Assembly: GCA_963778385.1 (NCBI GenBank)
Contig: CAVZUA010000026.1
Coordinates: forward strand, 62,001 to 126,000
DNA: 64,000 bases
Origin: DATARH01 sp963778385
Lineage (GTDB): Bacteria; Pseudomonadota; Alphaproteobacteria; ATCC43930; CGMCC-115725
Reading direction: 5' to 3'
In this document: positions 23,262 to 32,024 of the stretch, piece after piece
How positions within the stretch are numbered: the first letter of the stretch is position 1
Layout: each line of letters begins with the position of its first letter
Translations under genes and position numbers: made by a program
Notes under the pieces: model-generated
The model's input: the letters and a program-made list of their open reading frames with translations, nothing else
Database searches by the model: none
Told to the model about the DNA's origin: nothing

Positions 23262-25281
23262 TCCGGCCGAGATAGGCGCGGATCACCTCGTCGTTGCGCC
23301 GGACCACGTCGGGCGGGCCTTCGGCGATCTTCTCGCCATGGTCGAGCACGACGACATTGTCGGCAAGCCTCACGACGACATCGAGCTTGTGCTCGATCAG
23401 CACGATCGACAGCCCGTAGCCGTGCAGACTCTTGATCTGCCCGGCGAGCTCCAGCGTCTCGGCCGGGTTCATGCCGGCGGTCGGCTCGTCGAGCAGTAGC
23501 AGCTTCGGGCTCGACGCCAGGGCGCGGGCGATCTCGACGCGGCGCCGGTTGGCGTAGCTCAGGCTCGACACGACGTGGTCGACGCGCGGAATCAGCCGGT
23601 TGCCGAACAGCGCCAGAATTTCGCGGCAATGCTCGCGCGCCTCAGCCTCCTCGCGCCGCGTGCCGGGGAGACGCAATAGCGCTCCGGGAACGCCGGCGTG
23701 GAGACGTGCATGCATGCCGATCATCACGTTTTCGAGGACGGTCAGGTTGGGGAAGAGGCGGACGTTCTGGAATGTCCGCGCCATGCCGCGGCCGAGCACG
23801 GCATGCGGCGGCAGGCGCTCAATCGGGTATCCCGCGAATTTGACCGAGCCGGATTCGGGTGTCACGAGGCCGGTCACCGCATTGAACAGCGTCGATTTGC
23901 CCGAGCCGTTCGGGCCGATGACCGCGACGACCGAGTGCGACGGCACCGTCAGCGCCACCGAACGCAGCGCGACGAGGCCGCCGAACCGCACCGTCAAATC
24001 GTTGATTTCGAGCAGCGGGTCGGGGCCGCGATAAGTGAAGTCGCCGCGCAGCCGCTCGACCGGCGGCGGGGCCGCGAGCTCGACCTGCGCGGCCTGCTCG
24101 GCCAGGGTCAGCCCCTGGACCGCGCGCGTCGCCGGGATCAGCCCCTGCCGGCGATAGAGCATCATCGTCACCAGGATGAGCCCGAAGATCATCTCGATCG
24201 ACTGCACCAGCTCGATCTGCTGCAGCCATTGGACATGGATCAGCCGCCCCAGCGCGTGCAGCCATTGCGAGAGATCCTGCAGCCACCAGGACTGCAGCAT
24301 CTGCAGGATCAGCGCGCCGACGACCACCCCCCAAATGCTGCCGATACCGCCAAAAACGATCATCACCAGGATCATCACCGACACCGGGAACATGAACATC
24401 TCCGGGGTCGCGGTCTGCAGCTTGGCGACAAAAAAGGTGCCGGTCGCGCCGGCGAAGGCGGCGCCGATCGCGAACGCCAGGAGCTTGAATTTGACGCGGT
24501 TGACGCCCATCGCCGCGGCGGCGATCTCGTCCTCGCGGATCGCCATCCAGGCGCGGCCGATGCGCGAGGATTTGAGCCGCGAGCTGCAGAAGATCAACAG
24601 CGCGACCAGGGCGATGCCGACATAGTAATAGGGCGTGGCGTTGACCCCAAAGCTCCAGCCAAAGAGCTGCGGCGCAGCGACGCCGTTGAGCCCCATCGCG
24701 CCGTTGGTGACGCTTGGGGTGTTGCGCGCGACAATCGGCACGATCTCGCCAAAGCCGAGCGTCACGATCGCCAGGTAGTCGCCCTTGAGGCGCAGCGTCG
24801 GCGCGCCGAACAGCACGCCAAAAAACGCCGCGACCAGCGCCGAAATCGGCATCATCAGCCAGAACGAGACCGTGAAATGCACCACGTCGCCGATATGGGC
24901 GACGAGCCCGAGCCACTCGAATGGCTCCCAGAATGGACTCCAGGCCGGCTCGATCTGGAACGAGGCGAAGGCGCCGTAAGTATAGGCGCCAATCGCGAAA
25001 AACGCGGCATAGCCGAGGTCGAGCAGCCCGGCGAAGCCGACGACGATGTTGAGGCCGAGCGCCAGCGCCGCGTAAGCCAGTGCGTTGGCGGCCGAGTTGA
25101 TGTCGGCATCGTTGCGATGGATGACCGGAAACAGCAATGCGGCCAGCGTTACCAGGGCGATCGCGACGCGCGGCCGCCAACGCGGCGCGACCCATTGTAG
25201 CGGCGACGCCCGCCACAGAAACGCAAAGGTCTCGGCGCCGATGGCGCCCTGACGCGGCGCGGCGCGATCGCGTTCGGCCAT
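23245..25281 (-). CDS. Fused LivM permease and LivG ATPase
   Basis: One 678-residue protein combining two transporter subunits. Residues ~1-400 are LivM: several membrane helices with LAYAALALGLNIVVGFAGLLDLGYAAFFAIGAY, TLRLKGDYLAIVTLGFGEI and GIGSIWGVVVGALIL. Residues ~430-678 are LivG: LLEINDLTVRFGGLVALRSV, Walker A IGPNGSGKST, ARTFQNVRLFPNLTVLENV, SYANRRRVEIARAL and LLLLDEPTAGMNP. The linker (TLAEQAAQVELAAPPPVERL) is short. Such M-G fusions occur in other alphaproteobacteria. The ATG shares a base with the livH stop (TGATG). Predicted partners are LivH, LivF and the upstream binding protein. Confidence 0.92.
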   Translation of the reverse strand: MAERDRAAPRQGAIGAETFAFLWRASPLQWVAPRWRPRVAIALVTLAALLFPVIHRNDADINSAANALAYAALALGLNIVVGFAGLLDLGYAAFFAIGAYTYGAFASFQIEPAWSPFWEPFEWLGLVAHIGDVVHFTVSFWLMMPISALVAAFFGVLFGAPTLRLKGDYLAIVTLGFGEIVPIVARNTPSVTNGAMGLNGVAAPQLFGWSFGVNATPYYYVGIALVALLIFCSSRLKSSRIGRAWMAIREDEIAAAAMGVNRVKFKLLAFAIGAAFAGATGTFFVAKLQTATPEMFMFPVSVMILVMIVFGGIGSIWGVVVGALILQMLQSWWLQDLSQWLHALGRLIHVQWLQQIELVQSIEMIFGLILVTMMLYRRQGLIPATRAVQGLTLAEQAAQVELAAPPPVERLRGDFTYRGPDPLLEINDLTVRFGGLVALRSVALTVPSHSVVAVIGPNGSGKSTLFNAVTGLVTPESGSVKFAGYPIERLPPHAVLGRGMARTFQNVRLFPNLTVLENVMIGMHARLHAGVPGALLRLPGTRREEAEAREHCREILALFGNRLIPRVDHVVSSLSYANRRRVEIARALASSPKLLLLDEPTAGMNPAETLELAGQIKSLHGYGLSIVLIEHKLDVVVRLADNVVVLDHGEKIAEGPPDVVRRNDEVIRAYLGRSAAVA

Positions 25282-26210
25282 CAGGAGCGGGTCGCGCTCG
25301 GCCGGCCAAACAGGCCGCTCGGCGCGAAGACCAGGACCAGTACGAGGATCGAGAAGATGATGACGTCGGTCCAGCGTACCGAGACGATCTGCCCGCCCAG
25401 CGCCTCGATCAGCCCGATCAGTATGCCGCCGACCATTGCACCGGTGACGCTGCCGATGCCGCCGAGCACCGCCGCGGTGAACGCCCGCAGCCCCGCGCTG
25501 TAGCCGATGATAAAGCTCGTGTAGTTGTAATAGAGACCGAAAATCAGTGCCGCCGCGCCGGCCAACGCCGAGCCGAGAAAGAACGCGGTGATGATGACGC
25601 GATCGACATCGATCCCCATCATCCGCGCCGCCTCGGCGTCCTGGGCGGTGGCGCGCATCGCCTTGCCGAGGCGCGTCCGGTTGACGAACAGGTGCAGGCC
25701 GATCATCAGCACCAGCGCGACGCTCCAGATCAGCACCTCGCGCAGACGCAGCGTCGCGCCGCCGATATCCCAACGCATCTGCGGCATCGGATTGGGAAAG
25801 TTCTTCGAATCGGCGCCGACCGTCAGCAGAATCGCGTTGAACAGAATGTAGGAGACGCCGATCGTGGTGATCATCGCCGCGGTGCCGCGCGCGGCGCGCA
25901 TCGGCCGCAACGCGACGCGCTCGATGGCGACGCCGAGAACGCCGGCCAGCACCATGGTCACGACAAAGGCGAAGGCGAGCGCCCCGACCAGCGCGAACCC
26001 GGTCAGGATCACCCCCTGTCCCGACAGGCCGAGCAGCTCCAAGGACCACATGCCGATAAACGAGCTGACCATGAACACATTGAAATGCGCGAAATTGATC
26101 AGCTCGAGGATGCCGTAGACCAGCGTGAAGCCGAGCGCCAGCAGCGCGTACATCGCGCCCAGGCTCAGTCCGTTAATGATCTGCTGCAGGTAGAGTGCTT
26201 CCGTGGTCAT
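25281..26210 (-). CDS. livH: Branched-chain amino-acid ABC transporter permease LivH
   Basis: A 309-residue inner-membrane permease with LQQIINGLSLGAMYALLALGFTLVYGILELINFAHF at its N-terminus. ERVALRPMRAARGTAAMITTIGVSYIL, AQDAEAARMMGIDVDRVI and VLGGIGSVTGAMVGGILIGLIEAL follow. The ATG at 26210 is chosen; the frame stays open upstream only by reading the palindromic repeat at 26223-26343. The gap to the binding-protein gene is taken up by that repeat. Confidence 0.92.
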   Translation of the reverse strand: MTTEALYLQQIINGLSLGAMYALLALGFTLVYGILELINFAHFNVFMVSSFIGMWSLELLGLSGQGVILTGFALVGALAFAFVVTMVLAGVLGVAIERVALRPMRAARGTAAMITTIGVSYILFNAILLTVGADSKNFPNPMPQMRWDIGGATLRLREVLIWSVALVLMIGLHLFVNRTRLGKAMRATAQDAEAARMMGIDVDRVIITAFFLGSALAGAAALIFGLYYNYTSFIIGYSAGLRAFTAAVLGGIGSVTGAMVGGILIGLIEALGGQIVSVRWTDVIIFSILVLVLVFAPSGLFGRPSATRS

Positions 26211-26222
26211 GCGGGCCAAGCT

Positions 26223-26343
26223 GTCATTGCGAGGAGCGGAGCGACGAAGCAATCTCGCCGGTGGTGACGCGATGGGTGCGAGATTGCTTCGCGGAGCCTG
26301 TCCTCGGGCCGCGCGAAGCGCGGACCCGTGGGCTCGCAATGAC
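26223..26343. repeat. Interspersed palindromic repeat (TCATTGCGAGGAGC type)
   Basis: The outer ends GTCATTGCGAG and CTCGCAATGAC are inverted, and inner arms GAAGCAATCTCGC and GCGAGATTGCTTC pair over 13 bases. A second, more degraded copy is at 61905-61990. It lies within the liv operon between the binding-protein gene and livH, where it could lower expression of the permease relative to the binding protein. Confidence 0.75.
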
Positions 26344-26367
26344 GGCCAATTTGAATAAGCGACACAA

Positions 26368-27603
26368 TCACGAGCTGGCCGGGGCGACGCCGACATATTT
26401 GTATTGATGGATCGTGTCGTTGAGCGGGAATTTGTCGTCCTTCTTGATCTGAAAAACGCTGACGATGCGGTTGGTGATGTCGCCGTTCTCGTCGAAGCTC
26501 ACTTCGCCCTGTAGCGTGTTGACCTTGGCCGACTGGATCGCGTCGCGCACGTTGTCGCGATTGACCTCCTTGCCCGCGGCGGCGACGCGCTTGATCGCGT
26601 CGATGATCACCAGCCCGGCGTCGTAGGCGGTGATCGAATAATCCTCCGGCGGGCCGCCGAACTTGTCCTGGAAGCGCTTCGCCCAGGCCGCGACTTCCGG
26701 CTTGTCGAGTACGTGCGGCGCGGCGATCGTGCAGTACCAGCCTTCGGCCGCGGGGAAGCCGGCGCCGCTCAACAGGTCAGTGCTGTGCATCCCGTCGCCG
26801 CCGCCTTTGACCAGCGTCGGCAGGATGTCGTAGGCCTGCTTGGCCAGCTTGACGCCGGCCTGCGCGACGCCGCCGTAATAGATCCCGTCAGCGTTCATCG
26901 GCTTGATCTTGGTGAGGATCGTCGAGTAGTCGGCCTCTTTCGGGTTGAGCTGGTCGCGGCCGAGGATCTTGATGCCGCGTTTCTCGGCCTGCTCCTGGAA
27001 CGTATTGGCGATGCCGACGCCGTAGGCGCCGCTGTCGTCGAGCACGTAGATCGATTTCACCTTCAACGTGTCGGCGTAATAGTTGGCCATGTTCGGGCCT
27101 TGATAGGCGTCGGTCGTCACCGTGCGGAAATAGATCGCCTTGCCAGCTGGCCGGTATTGTGCGGCCATCTTCGGGTTGGTGATGTCGGGGTTGGTCGAGC
27201 TCGGGGTGATAATCGCCAGATTGCCCTGGCTGAGGATCGGCGACATCGCCTTGCCGGAACCGCTCATCTGCGGCCCGATCGCGGCGACGACGCTCGAATC
27301 CGACACCATCTTGCGCGCGTTGGTCGCGGCCTGCGCCGGGTCGTATTGCCCGGCGGTGGCCGTGCCGTCGTCGAGCACCAGCAGCTCGACCTTGTAGCCG
27401 GCGACGCCGCCCGCGGCGTTGGCCTCGTCGAAGGCGAGCTGTGCACCCTGCTTGATCTTGGTCGCCGCCTGCGCGTCGGCGCCAGTCAGTGGCAGGTTGA
27501 TGCCGACGGTTACCGATTTGTCGGCGCCGAAGGCGCGTACGGCGTAGGAACCGGCGAGCGCCAGGGCGGGCAGCTGGACGATGAGGGTGCGGCGCGACAA
27601 CAT
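26368..27603 (-). CDS. Branched-chain amino-acid-type ABC transporter substrate-binding protein
   Basis: Periplasmic type I binding protein of 411 residues. The export signal starts MLSRRTLIVQLPALALAGSYAV; the SRRTL could be Tat-like, but Sec export is as likely. The mature part begins DKSVTVGINLPLTGADAQAATKIKQGAQLA and has the Leu/Ile/Val-binding pattern (AAIGPQMSGSGKAMSPI, ITPSSTNPDIT, VLDDSGAYGVGIANTF, YDAGLVIIDAIK). The true ligand is uncertain because the HAAT family also carries amides and aromatic acids. GGGAGAG precedes the ATG. It is the first gene of the operon with livH, livMG and livF. Confidence 0.88.
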   Translation of the reverse strand: MLSRRTLIVQLPALALAGSYAVRAFGADKSVTVGINLPLTGADAQAATKIKQGAQLAFDEANAAGGVAGYKVELLVLDDGTATAGQYDPAQAATNARKMVSDSSVVAAIGPQMSGSGKAMSPILSQGNLAIITPSSTNPDITNPKMAAQYRPAGKAIYFRTVTTDAYQGPNMANYYADTLKVKSIYVLDDSGAYGVGIANTFQEQAEKRGIKILGRDQLNPKEADYSTILTKIKPMNADGIYYGGVAQAGVKLAKQAYDILPTLVKGGGDGMHSTDLLSGAGFPAAEGWYCTIAAPHVLDKPEVAAWAKRFQDKFGGPPEDYSITAYDAGLVIIDAIKRVAAAGKEVNRDNVRDAIQSAKVNTLQGEVSFDENGDITNRIVSVFQIKKDDKFPLNDTIHQYKYVGVAPASS

Positions 27604-27705
27604 GGCTTGATCTCTCCCGTTCAACCTGCTCGGCGGTTTAGCAAAGTTCGGGCCGTGCGTGGATGGGCAAGTTTTGCGCTTCCATTCCGGTGGCGGCAAG
27701 CAGGC

Positions 27706-28326
27706 TTAGCCGGGCGGTTTCATCGCTACGTCGAGCATCACGTTCGGCAGGATCTCGCGAATCACGCCGCGCAATGTCGCTTCGTCGGAGGCGGTCGCCA
27801 GCGCGAGCAGGCGGCGCGAGCCGCGGCGCAGGATGCGCGCGGTGGCGCGGCCGTCGCGATCGGGGCGGATCGTCGCGAAAGCGTCGGCCGGCTCGATGCG
27901 CCGCAGCACGCGCTTCAGCGCCTGGACCCCCTCGCTGGTCTCGACGTTATGCGCCGGCGCCTCGTTGGATTCCGGCTCGGCTTCCTCCTCAAGCGGTGCG
28001 TCGATCGCTTCGACCGAGCGATGTCGGGCGAGCGTCTGGTAAATGACTCGGCCGCCTTCGGTATCGATGCGTGACTGCAATTCCCAGCTTTCGCCGCGCG
28101 CTGACAATTCGCTGATCAGCGCGAAGAGATCGTCGCAATCGGTCTCATGCGTGCAGGTGAGAAAGGCGAGCCGCCCATCGTGTTCGATAATGCGGTCGTC
28201 GTCCTCAAGAAAGCCCAGCTCGTTCAAGGCCATATCGAGCGCACGGCGCGACGCCACGAGCAGTACCGTGACATGCAGCCGGCGGGTACCTTCCGGCGCG
28301 TCGCCTTCAGCGTCTTTCTCGGCCAT
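27706..28326 (-). CDS. Uncharacterised protein at the end of the mre/mrd operon (206 aa)
   Basis: Function not recognised. It is soluble with no signal or membrane segment. Residues ~15-105 look like an alpha/beta domain (HVTVLLVASRRALDMALNEL, then DCDDLFALISELSARGESW). A Glu/Pro-rich acidic linker (PLEEEAEPESNEAPAH) leads to a basic C-terminal part (GVQALKRVLRRIEPADAF, RDGRATARILRRGSRR). It lies 33 bases after rodA in the same direction, so it is probably the last gene of the cell-shape operon. That position is the only hint of a role. Confidence 0.65.
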   Translation of the reverse strand: MAEKDAEGDAPEGTRRLHVTVLLVASRRALDMALNELGFLEDDDRIIEHDGRLAFLTCTHETDCDDLFALISELSARGESWELQSRIDTEGGRVIYQTLARHRSVEAIDAPLEEEAEPESNEAPAHNVETSEGVQALKRVLRRIEPADAFATIRPDRDGRATARILRRGSRRLLALATASDEATLRGVIREILPNVMLDVAMKPPG

Positions 28327-28359
28327 CGGCCGTTGCTCCCATTGGCGCTCTCGCAGCCT

Positions 28360-29514
28360 TCATATGACCTGGCTCTCGCCGAGCCGGCTGATGCGGACGT
28401 CGCGGTGAATACTGACATTCATCAGCAGGCCGAACCCCAGCATCACGGTGACCATAGCGCTGCCGCCATAGGAAATCAGCGGCAGCGGCACGCCGACCAC
28501 CGGGATCAGGCCGATCACCATCGCCGTATTGATAAACACGTAAAGGAAAAAATTGGTGGCAAGACCGAGACCGAGAATGCGCCCGAACTGGTTGCGGCTG
28601 CGCAACGCGATGGTAAAGCCGTAGATGATCACCAGTGCGTAGAGGCCGATCAGCGCCAGTCCGCCGACAAGGCCGAACTCCTCGGCGATCATCGTGAAGA
28701 TGAAATCGGTCTGCCGCTCCGGCAGAAAGGCGAGGTGGGTTTGCGTGCCGAGCATAAACCCCTTGCCGAAGAGCCCCCCCGAGCCGAGAGCGATCTTCGA
28801 CTGCATGATGTGATAGCCGGCGCCGAGCGGATCGGAATCCGGGGACAGGAATGTCGTCAGGCGTGCACGCTGGTAGTCGCGCAGCATCGACCAGATCAGC
28901 GGCGCCGCGCCCGCTGCGGCGACCGCCGCCGCGCCGAACACCCACAATCTGACGCCGGCGAGAAAGCAGACGATTGCGCCGCATGCCAACAGCATCATCG
29001 CGGTGCCGAGATCGGGCTGCTTCAACACCAGCCCGACCGGCACGATGATCAGCCCCGCCGGCGCCAGCAGGTCGATGAAGCGGGGGCTGGTCTCCGCCGG
29101 CAGGCAGTGGAAATAGCGCGCGAGGGCAATGACCAGCGCGATTTTCATCAGCTCGGACGGCTGCAGCTGAATGACGCCCAGGTCGATCCAGCGTTGCGCG
29201 CCCATGCCGACGACGCCGCGCAGATCGACCGCGATGACCAGCAGCAGCGCAAGCGCGTAGAGCCAATAGGAGATGCGGAACCAGTAACGGATGTCGAGCA
29301 GCGCTGCCCCGAGCATCGGGATGAAGGCGACCGCAAAACGCGCCATCTGCTTTGACGCCCAGGGCTGCCAATTGCCGTTGGCCGCGGAATAGAGCATCGC
29401 GAAGCCGACCGTGGCGAGCATGCAGAGCAGTAGGATCAGCCCCCAGTTGATCCCGCGCACCCGGTCGGCGAGGGTCAGCTCGCGATGGCTGATATCGGCC
29501 GAAAAGCTGGTCAT
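28360..29514 (-). CDS. rodA: Rod-shape peptidoglycan glycosyltransferase RodA
   Basis: SEDS-family integral membrane enzyme of 384 residues that polymerises glycan strands with PBP2 during elongation. Family motifs are GAQRWIDLGVIQLQPSELMKIALVIALARYF, KQPDLGTAMMLLACG, SGGLFGKGFMLGTQTHLAFLPERQTDFIFTMIAEEFGL (including the catalytic-region Asp) and NTAMVIGLIPVVGVPLPLISYGGSAM. It starts 3 bases after the mrdA stop. Confidence 0.95.
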   Translation of the reverse strand: MTSFSADISHRELTLADRVRGINWGLILLLCMLATVGFAMLYSAANGNWQPWASKQMARFAVAFIPMLGAALLDIRYWFRISYWLYALALLLVIAVDLRGVVGMGAQRWIDLGVIQLQPSELMKIALVIALARYFHCLPAETSPRFIDLLAPAGLIIVPVGLVLKQPDLGTAMMLLACGAIVCFLAGVRLWVFGAAAVAAAGAAPLIWSMLRDYQRARLTTFLSPDSDPLGAGYHIMQSKIALGSGGLFGKGFMLGTQTHLAFLPERQTDFIFTMIAEEFGLVGGLALIGLYALVIIYGFTIALRSRNQFGRILGLGLATNFFLYVFINTAMVIGLIPVVGVPLPLISYGGSAMVTVMLGFGLLMNVSIHRDVRISRLGESQVI

Positions 29515-29517
29515 GCG

Positions 29518-31449
29518 TTAACCGGGGGGTGTCCGCCCGTTGTTCGCCGGCAGCGGCGGGGGCGCTGGCGGCACAGCCTGGGCGATCGATTCGGGATGTG
29601 GGACGCGCCGCGCCGGGTCGCGCTTCTGTGCTTCCAGCAGCACGTCGCGCACGATGGGTGCGGCGACCGCCGATCCGCCGCCGGCCTCGATGCCGCCATG
29701 CTCGACGACCGTGCAGCACACATAGCGCGGCGCCCCGACCGGCGCAAAGGCGACAAACAGCGCGTGGTCGCGGTCCTTCCACGGGACCTGATCCTCCTTG
29801 AGGACACCGTGGTCGCGCTCCCACTGGCTGATCCGCCGCACCTGCGAGGTGCCGGACTTGCCGCCCATTGAAAAACCCGCCTCCATGATGCGCGCGGCAT
29901 AGGCGGTGCCGCCCTGTTCGTTGACCACGGCGCTCATCCCGTCGAGCACCGTCGCCACCGCATGTTGCGTGATGCCCATCGGCGCGAAATTCGGCAGCCG
30001 GCGATCGCCGCCGGGCGGCAAGGTGCCTTCGCTGCGGACCAGATGCGGCGCGACCTGCCGCCCGGTGACCAGCCGCGCCGCCATCGTCGCGATCTGCAGC
30101 GGCGTCGCCAACACCGAACCCTGCCCGATGCCGGTGTTGAGCGTCTCGCCTTGCTGCCAGGCGACGCCGGTCGTCGCCAGCTTCCAGTCGCGGTCGGGGA
30201 TGAGGCCGGCGCGCTCGCCCGAAATATCGAGGCCGAGGGCGTCGCCGAACCCGAAGCGACGCGCCATCGCCGCGATGCGGTCGATACCGGCTCGCCGCGC
30301 GGTCTCGTAGAAGAAGACGTCACACGATTTTTTGATCGCGTCGTGCAGGCGCAGCGTGCCGTGCCCGCCTTTCTGCCAGCAATGGAAGGTCGCGTCGCCG
30401 AGCTCGAGATAGCCAGGGCAAGTGATGGGGGTATCAGGTGTAATCGCGCCGGCTTCGAGCGCCGCCAGGGCAATGACCGGCTTGAATGTCGAGCCGGGCG
30501 GGTAAAGCCCGCTGATCGCCTTGTTGGACAGCGGGTTGCGCGGGTCTGTCGACAGTTCCTGCCATACCGCCGGGGTCAGCCCGGCGGAGAACAGCATCGG
30601 GTCGTAGCTCGGACTCGACACCAGCGCGAGGATGTCGCCGGTCAGCGCGTCGAGCAGCACGCAGGCAACGCTCTGTTCGGCGGCGCAGCGCTTGGTGACA
30701 AAATCCTGCAGAGCCGCGTCGAGCGTAAGGACGATGTCCTGCCCCGGCTTCCCCTCATTGCGCGCGATCTCGCGCACCACCCGACCGTAGGCGTTGACCT
30801 CGACCTGGCTGGCGCCGGCGCTGCCGCGCAGCTTCACATCCTGGGACCTTTCGATCCCCGCTTTGCCGATACGGAAATCGGGCAATTCAAGCAGCGGATC
30901 GCCGGTCAACTCCTTCTCGGAGACCTTGGCGACGTAACCCAGGATATGCGCCGCGGTCGGACCAAAAGGGTAGGAGCGCAGCAAGCCCTGCTCGATGGCG
31001 ACGCCTGGCAGTTCCGGGATCGCGACCTCGATCCGCGCCATTTCCTCCCAATTGAGGTTGGCACGAACCTCGACTGGCACGAAGACATGCTGGCGTTTCG
31101 CATCGCGGAGCGTGCGGCGCCGATCGGTATCGGTGATGGTGATCAGCGACGCGATCGCATTCAGCGTCGCGTCGATGTCCGCGGTCTGCTCCGGGACGAT
31201 GACGACGCGGTAGTTCTGCTTATTATCGGCCAGTTCGATGCCAAAGCGGTCGAAAATTCGGCCGCGCGGTGGCACGAGCAGCCGCAGGTTGATGCGGTTC
31301 TCGTCGGCCAGAACGCGGTAGCGATCCTTTTCGAGCACCTGCAGCTGATACAGCCGTCCGGCGAGGGCCGAGGCGAGCACGACCTCGCCGCCGGCAAGGA
31401 TCAGCGCCCGCCGGCTCAACGATTTCTGTTGCTGCGTGTCGCGCGGCAT
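29518..31449 (-). CDS. mrdA: Penicillin-binding protein 2 (MrdA)
   Basis: Elongasome transpeptidase of 643 residues. A cytoplasmic Arg-rich start and one membrane helix (ALILAGGEVVLASALAGRLYQLQV) precede the pedestal region with LLVPPRGRIFDRFG. The transpeptidase domain has the active Ser in PPGSTFKPVIAL. The second motif is SCD (IKKSCDVFFYETA), as usual for PBP2, and the third is GKSGTSQV. The C-terminus is a Pro-rich tail. Position between mreD and rodA fits the standard operon. Confidence 0.95.
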   Translation of the reverse strand: MPRDTQQQKSLSRRALILAGGEVVLASALAGRLYQLQVLEKDRYRVLADENRINLRLLVPPRGRIFDRFGIELADNKQNYRVVIVPEQTADIDATLNAIASLITITDTDRRRTLRDAKRQHVFVPVEVRANLNWEEMARIEVAIPELPGVAIEQGLLRSYPFGPTAAHILGYVAKVSEKELTGDPLLELPDFRIGKAGIERSQDVKLRGSAGASQVEVNAYGRVVREIARNEGKPGQDIVLTLDAALQDFVTKRCAAEQSVACVLLDALTGDILALVSSPSYDPMLFSAGLTPAVWQELSTDPRNPLSNKAISGLYPPGSTFKPVIALAALEAGAITPDTPITCPGYLELGDATFHCWQKGGHGTLRLHDAIKKSCDVFFYETARRAGIDRIAAMARRFGFGDALGLDISGERAGLIPDRDWKLATTGVAWQQGETLNTGIGQGSVLATPLQIATMAARLVTGRQVAPHLVRSEGTLPPGGDRRLPNFAPMGITQHAVATVLDGMSAVVNEQGGTAYAARIMEAGFSMGGKSGTSQVRRISQWERDHGVLKEDQVPWKDRDHALFVAFAPVGAPRYVCCTVVEHGGIEAGGGSAVAAPIVRDVLLEAQKRDPARRVPHPESIAQAVPPAPPPLPANNGRTPPG

Positions 31450-31478
31450 CAGTCAGCGCCCGTTGCGGCGTCGGGGCG

Positions 31479-32009
31479 CTAGCCAGCGCCCATCATCGCG
31501 CGCTGCGTACGCCCCAGCATGAAGCTGGCGAGCGGGAACATCGCGATTGTCAGTGCGGCGCGGATCACGGCATTGCGGAAATCCAAGAGGCTCAAATCGA
31601 GGACGCAGTGCAGAGCCCACAGGCCGAACATCGCGACCATCGTCAACAGCGTGAACCCAGTCCACACAAACGGGAAATTGCGATTGACGAAATAACGTCG
31701 ATAGCCGAGCACCGCGACGCGTGTCAGCAGCAACAGCAATGCGTTCACCCCTACCGGCGATCCCGCGAGCAGATCCTCGGTCAGACCGACCGCGAACAGC
31801 GCGACAGGCGGCAGCAGATCGGGGCGATAGATCGTCCAATGGTAGGCCGCCATCAGGGTGAAGACCGGGGTGAGCGCAGCATAGCCCGGTATCTGCACCG
31901 GAAGCACGGAAATCACCGCGGCGAGCAAAGTCGTCGCCACCGGCAGCAGCCGCGCCGCGCCGTTGTTGACACGTGGCAGCGCCGGTATGCTGAAAACCTT
32001 GAGCGTCAT
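31479..32009 (-). CDS. mreD: Rod-shape protein MreD
   Basis: A 176-residue membrane protein with about five to six helices. PVFTLMAAYHWTIYRPDLLPPVALFAVGLTEDLLAGSPVGVNALLLLL is the conserved region: the YRPDLLP loop and the DLL.G.P.G motif. It links MreC and the PBP2/RodA complex in the inner membrane. It starts 15 bases after mreC. Confidence 0.92.
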   Translation of the reverse strand: MTLKVFSIPALPRVNNGAARLLPVATTLLAAVISVLPVQIPGYAALTPVFTLMAAYHWTIYRPDLLPPVALFAVGLTEDLLAGSPVGVNALLLLLTRVAVLGYRRYFVNRNFPFVWTGFTLLTMVAMFGLWALHCVLDLSLLDFRNAVIRAALTIAMFPLASFMLGRTQRAMMGAG

Positions 32010-32024
32010 CGTTGATCGCGCGGG

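Noticed and set aside
23698..25200. 500-codon plus-strand open frame
   Set aside because: Antisense to the livM-livG fusion; extremely Arg/Asp/His-rich with no domain.
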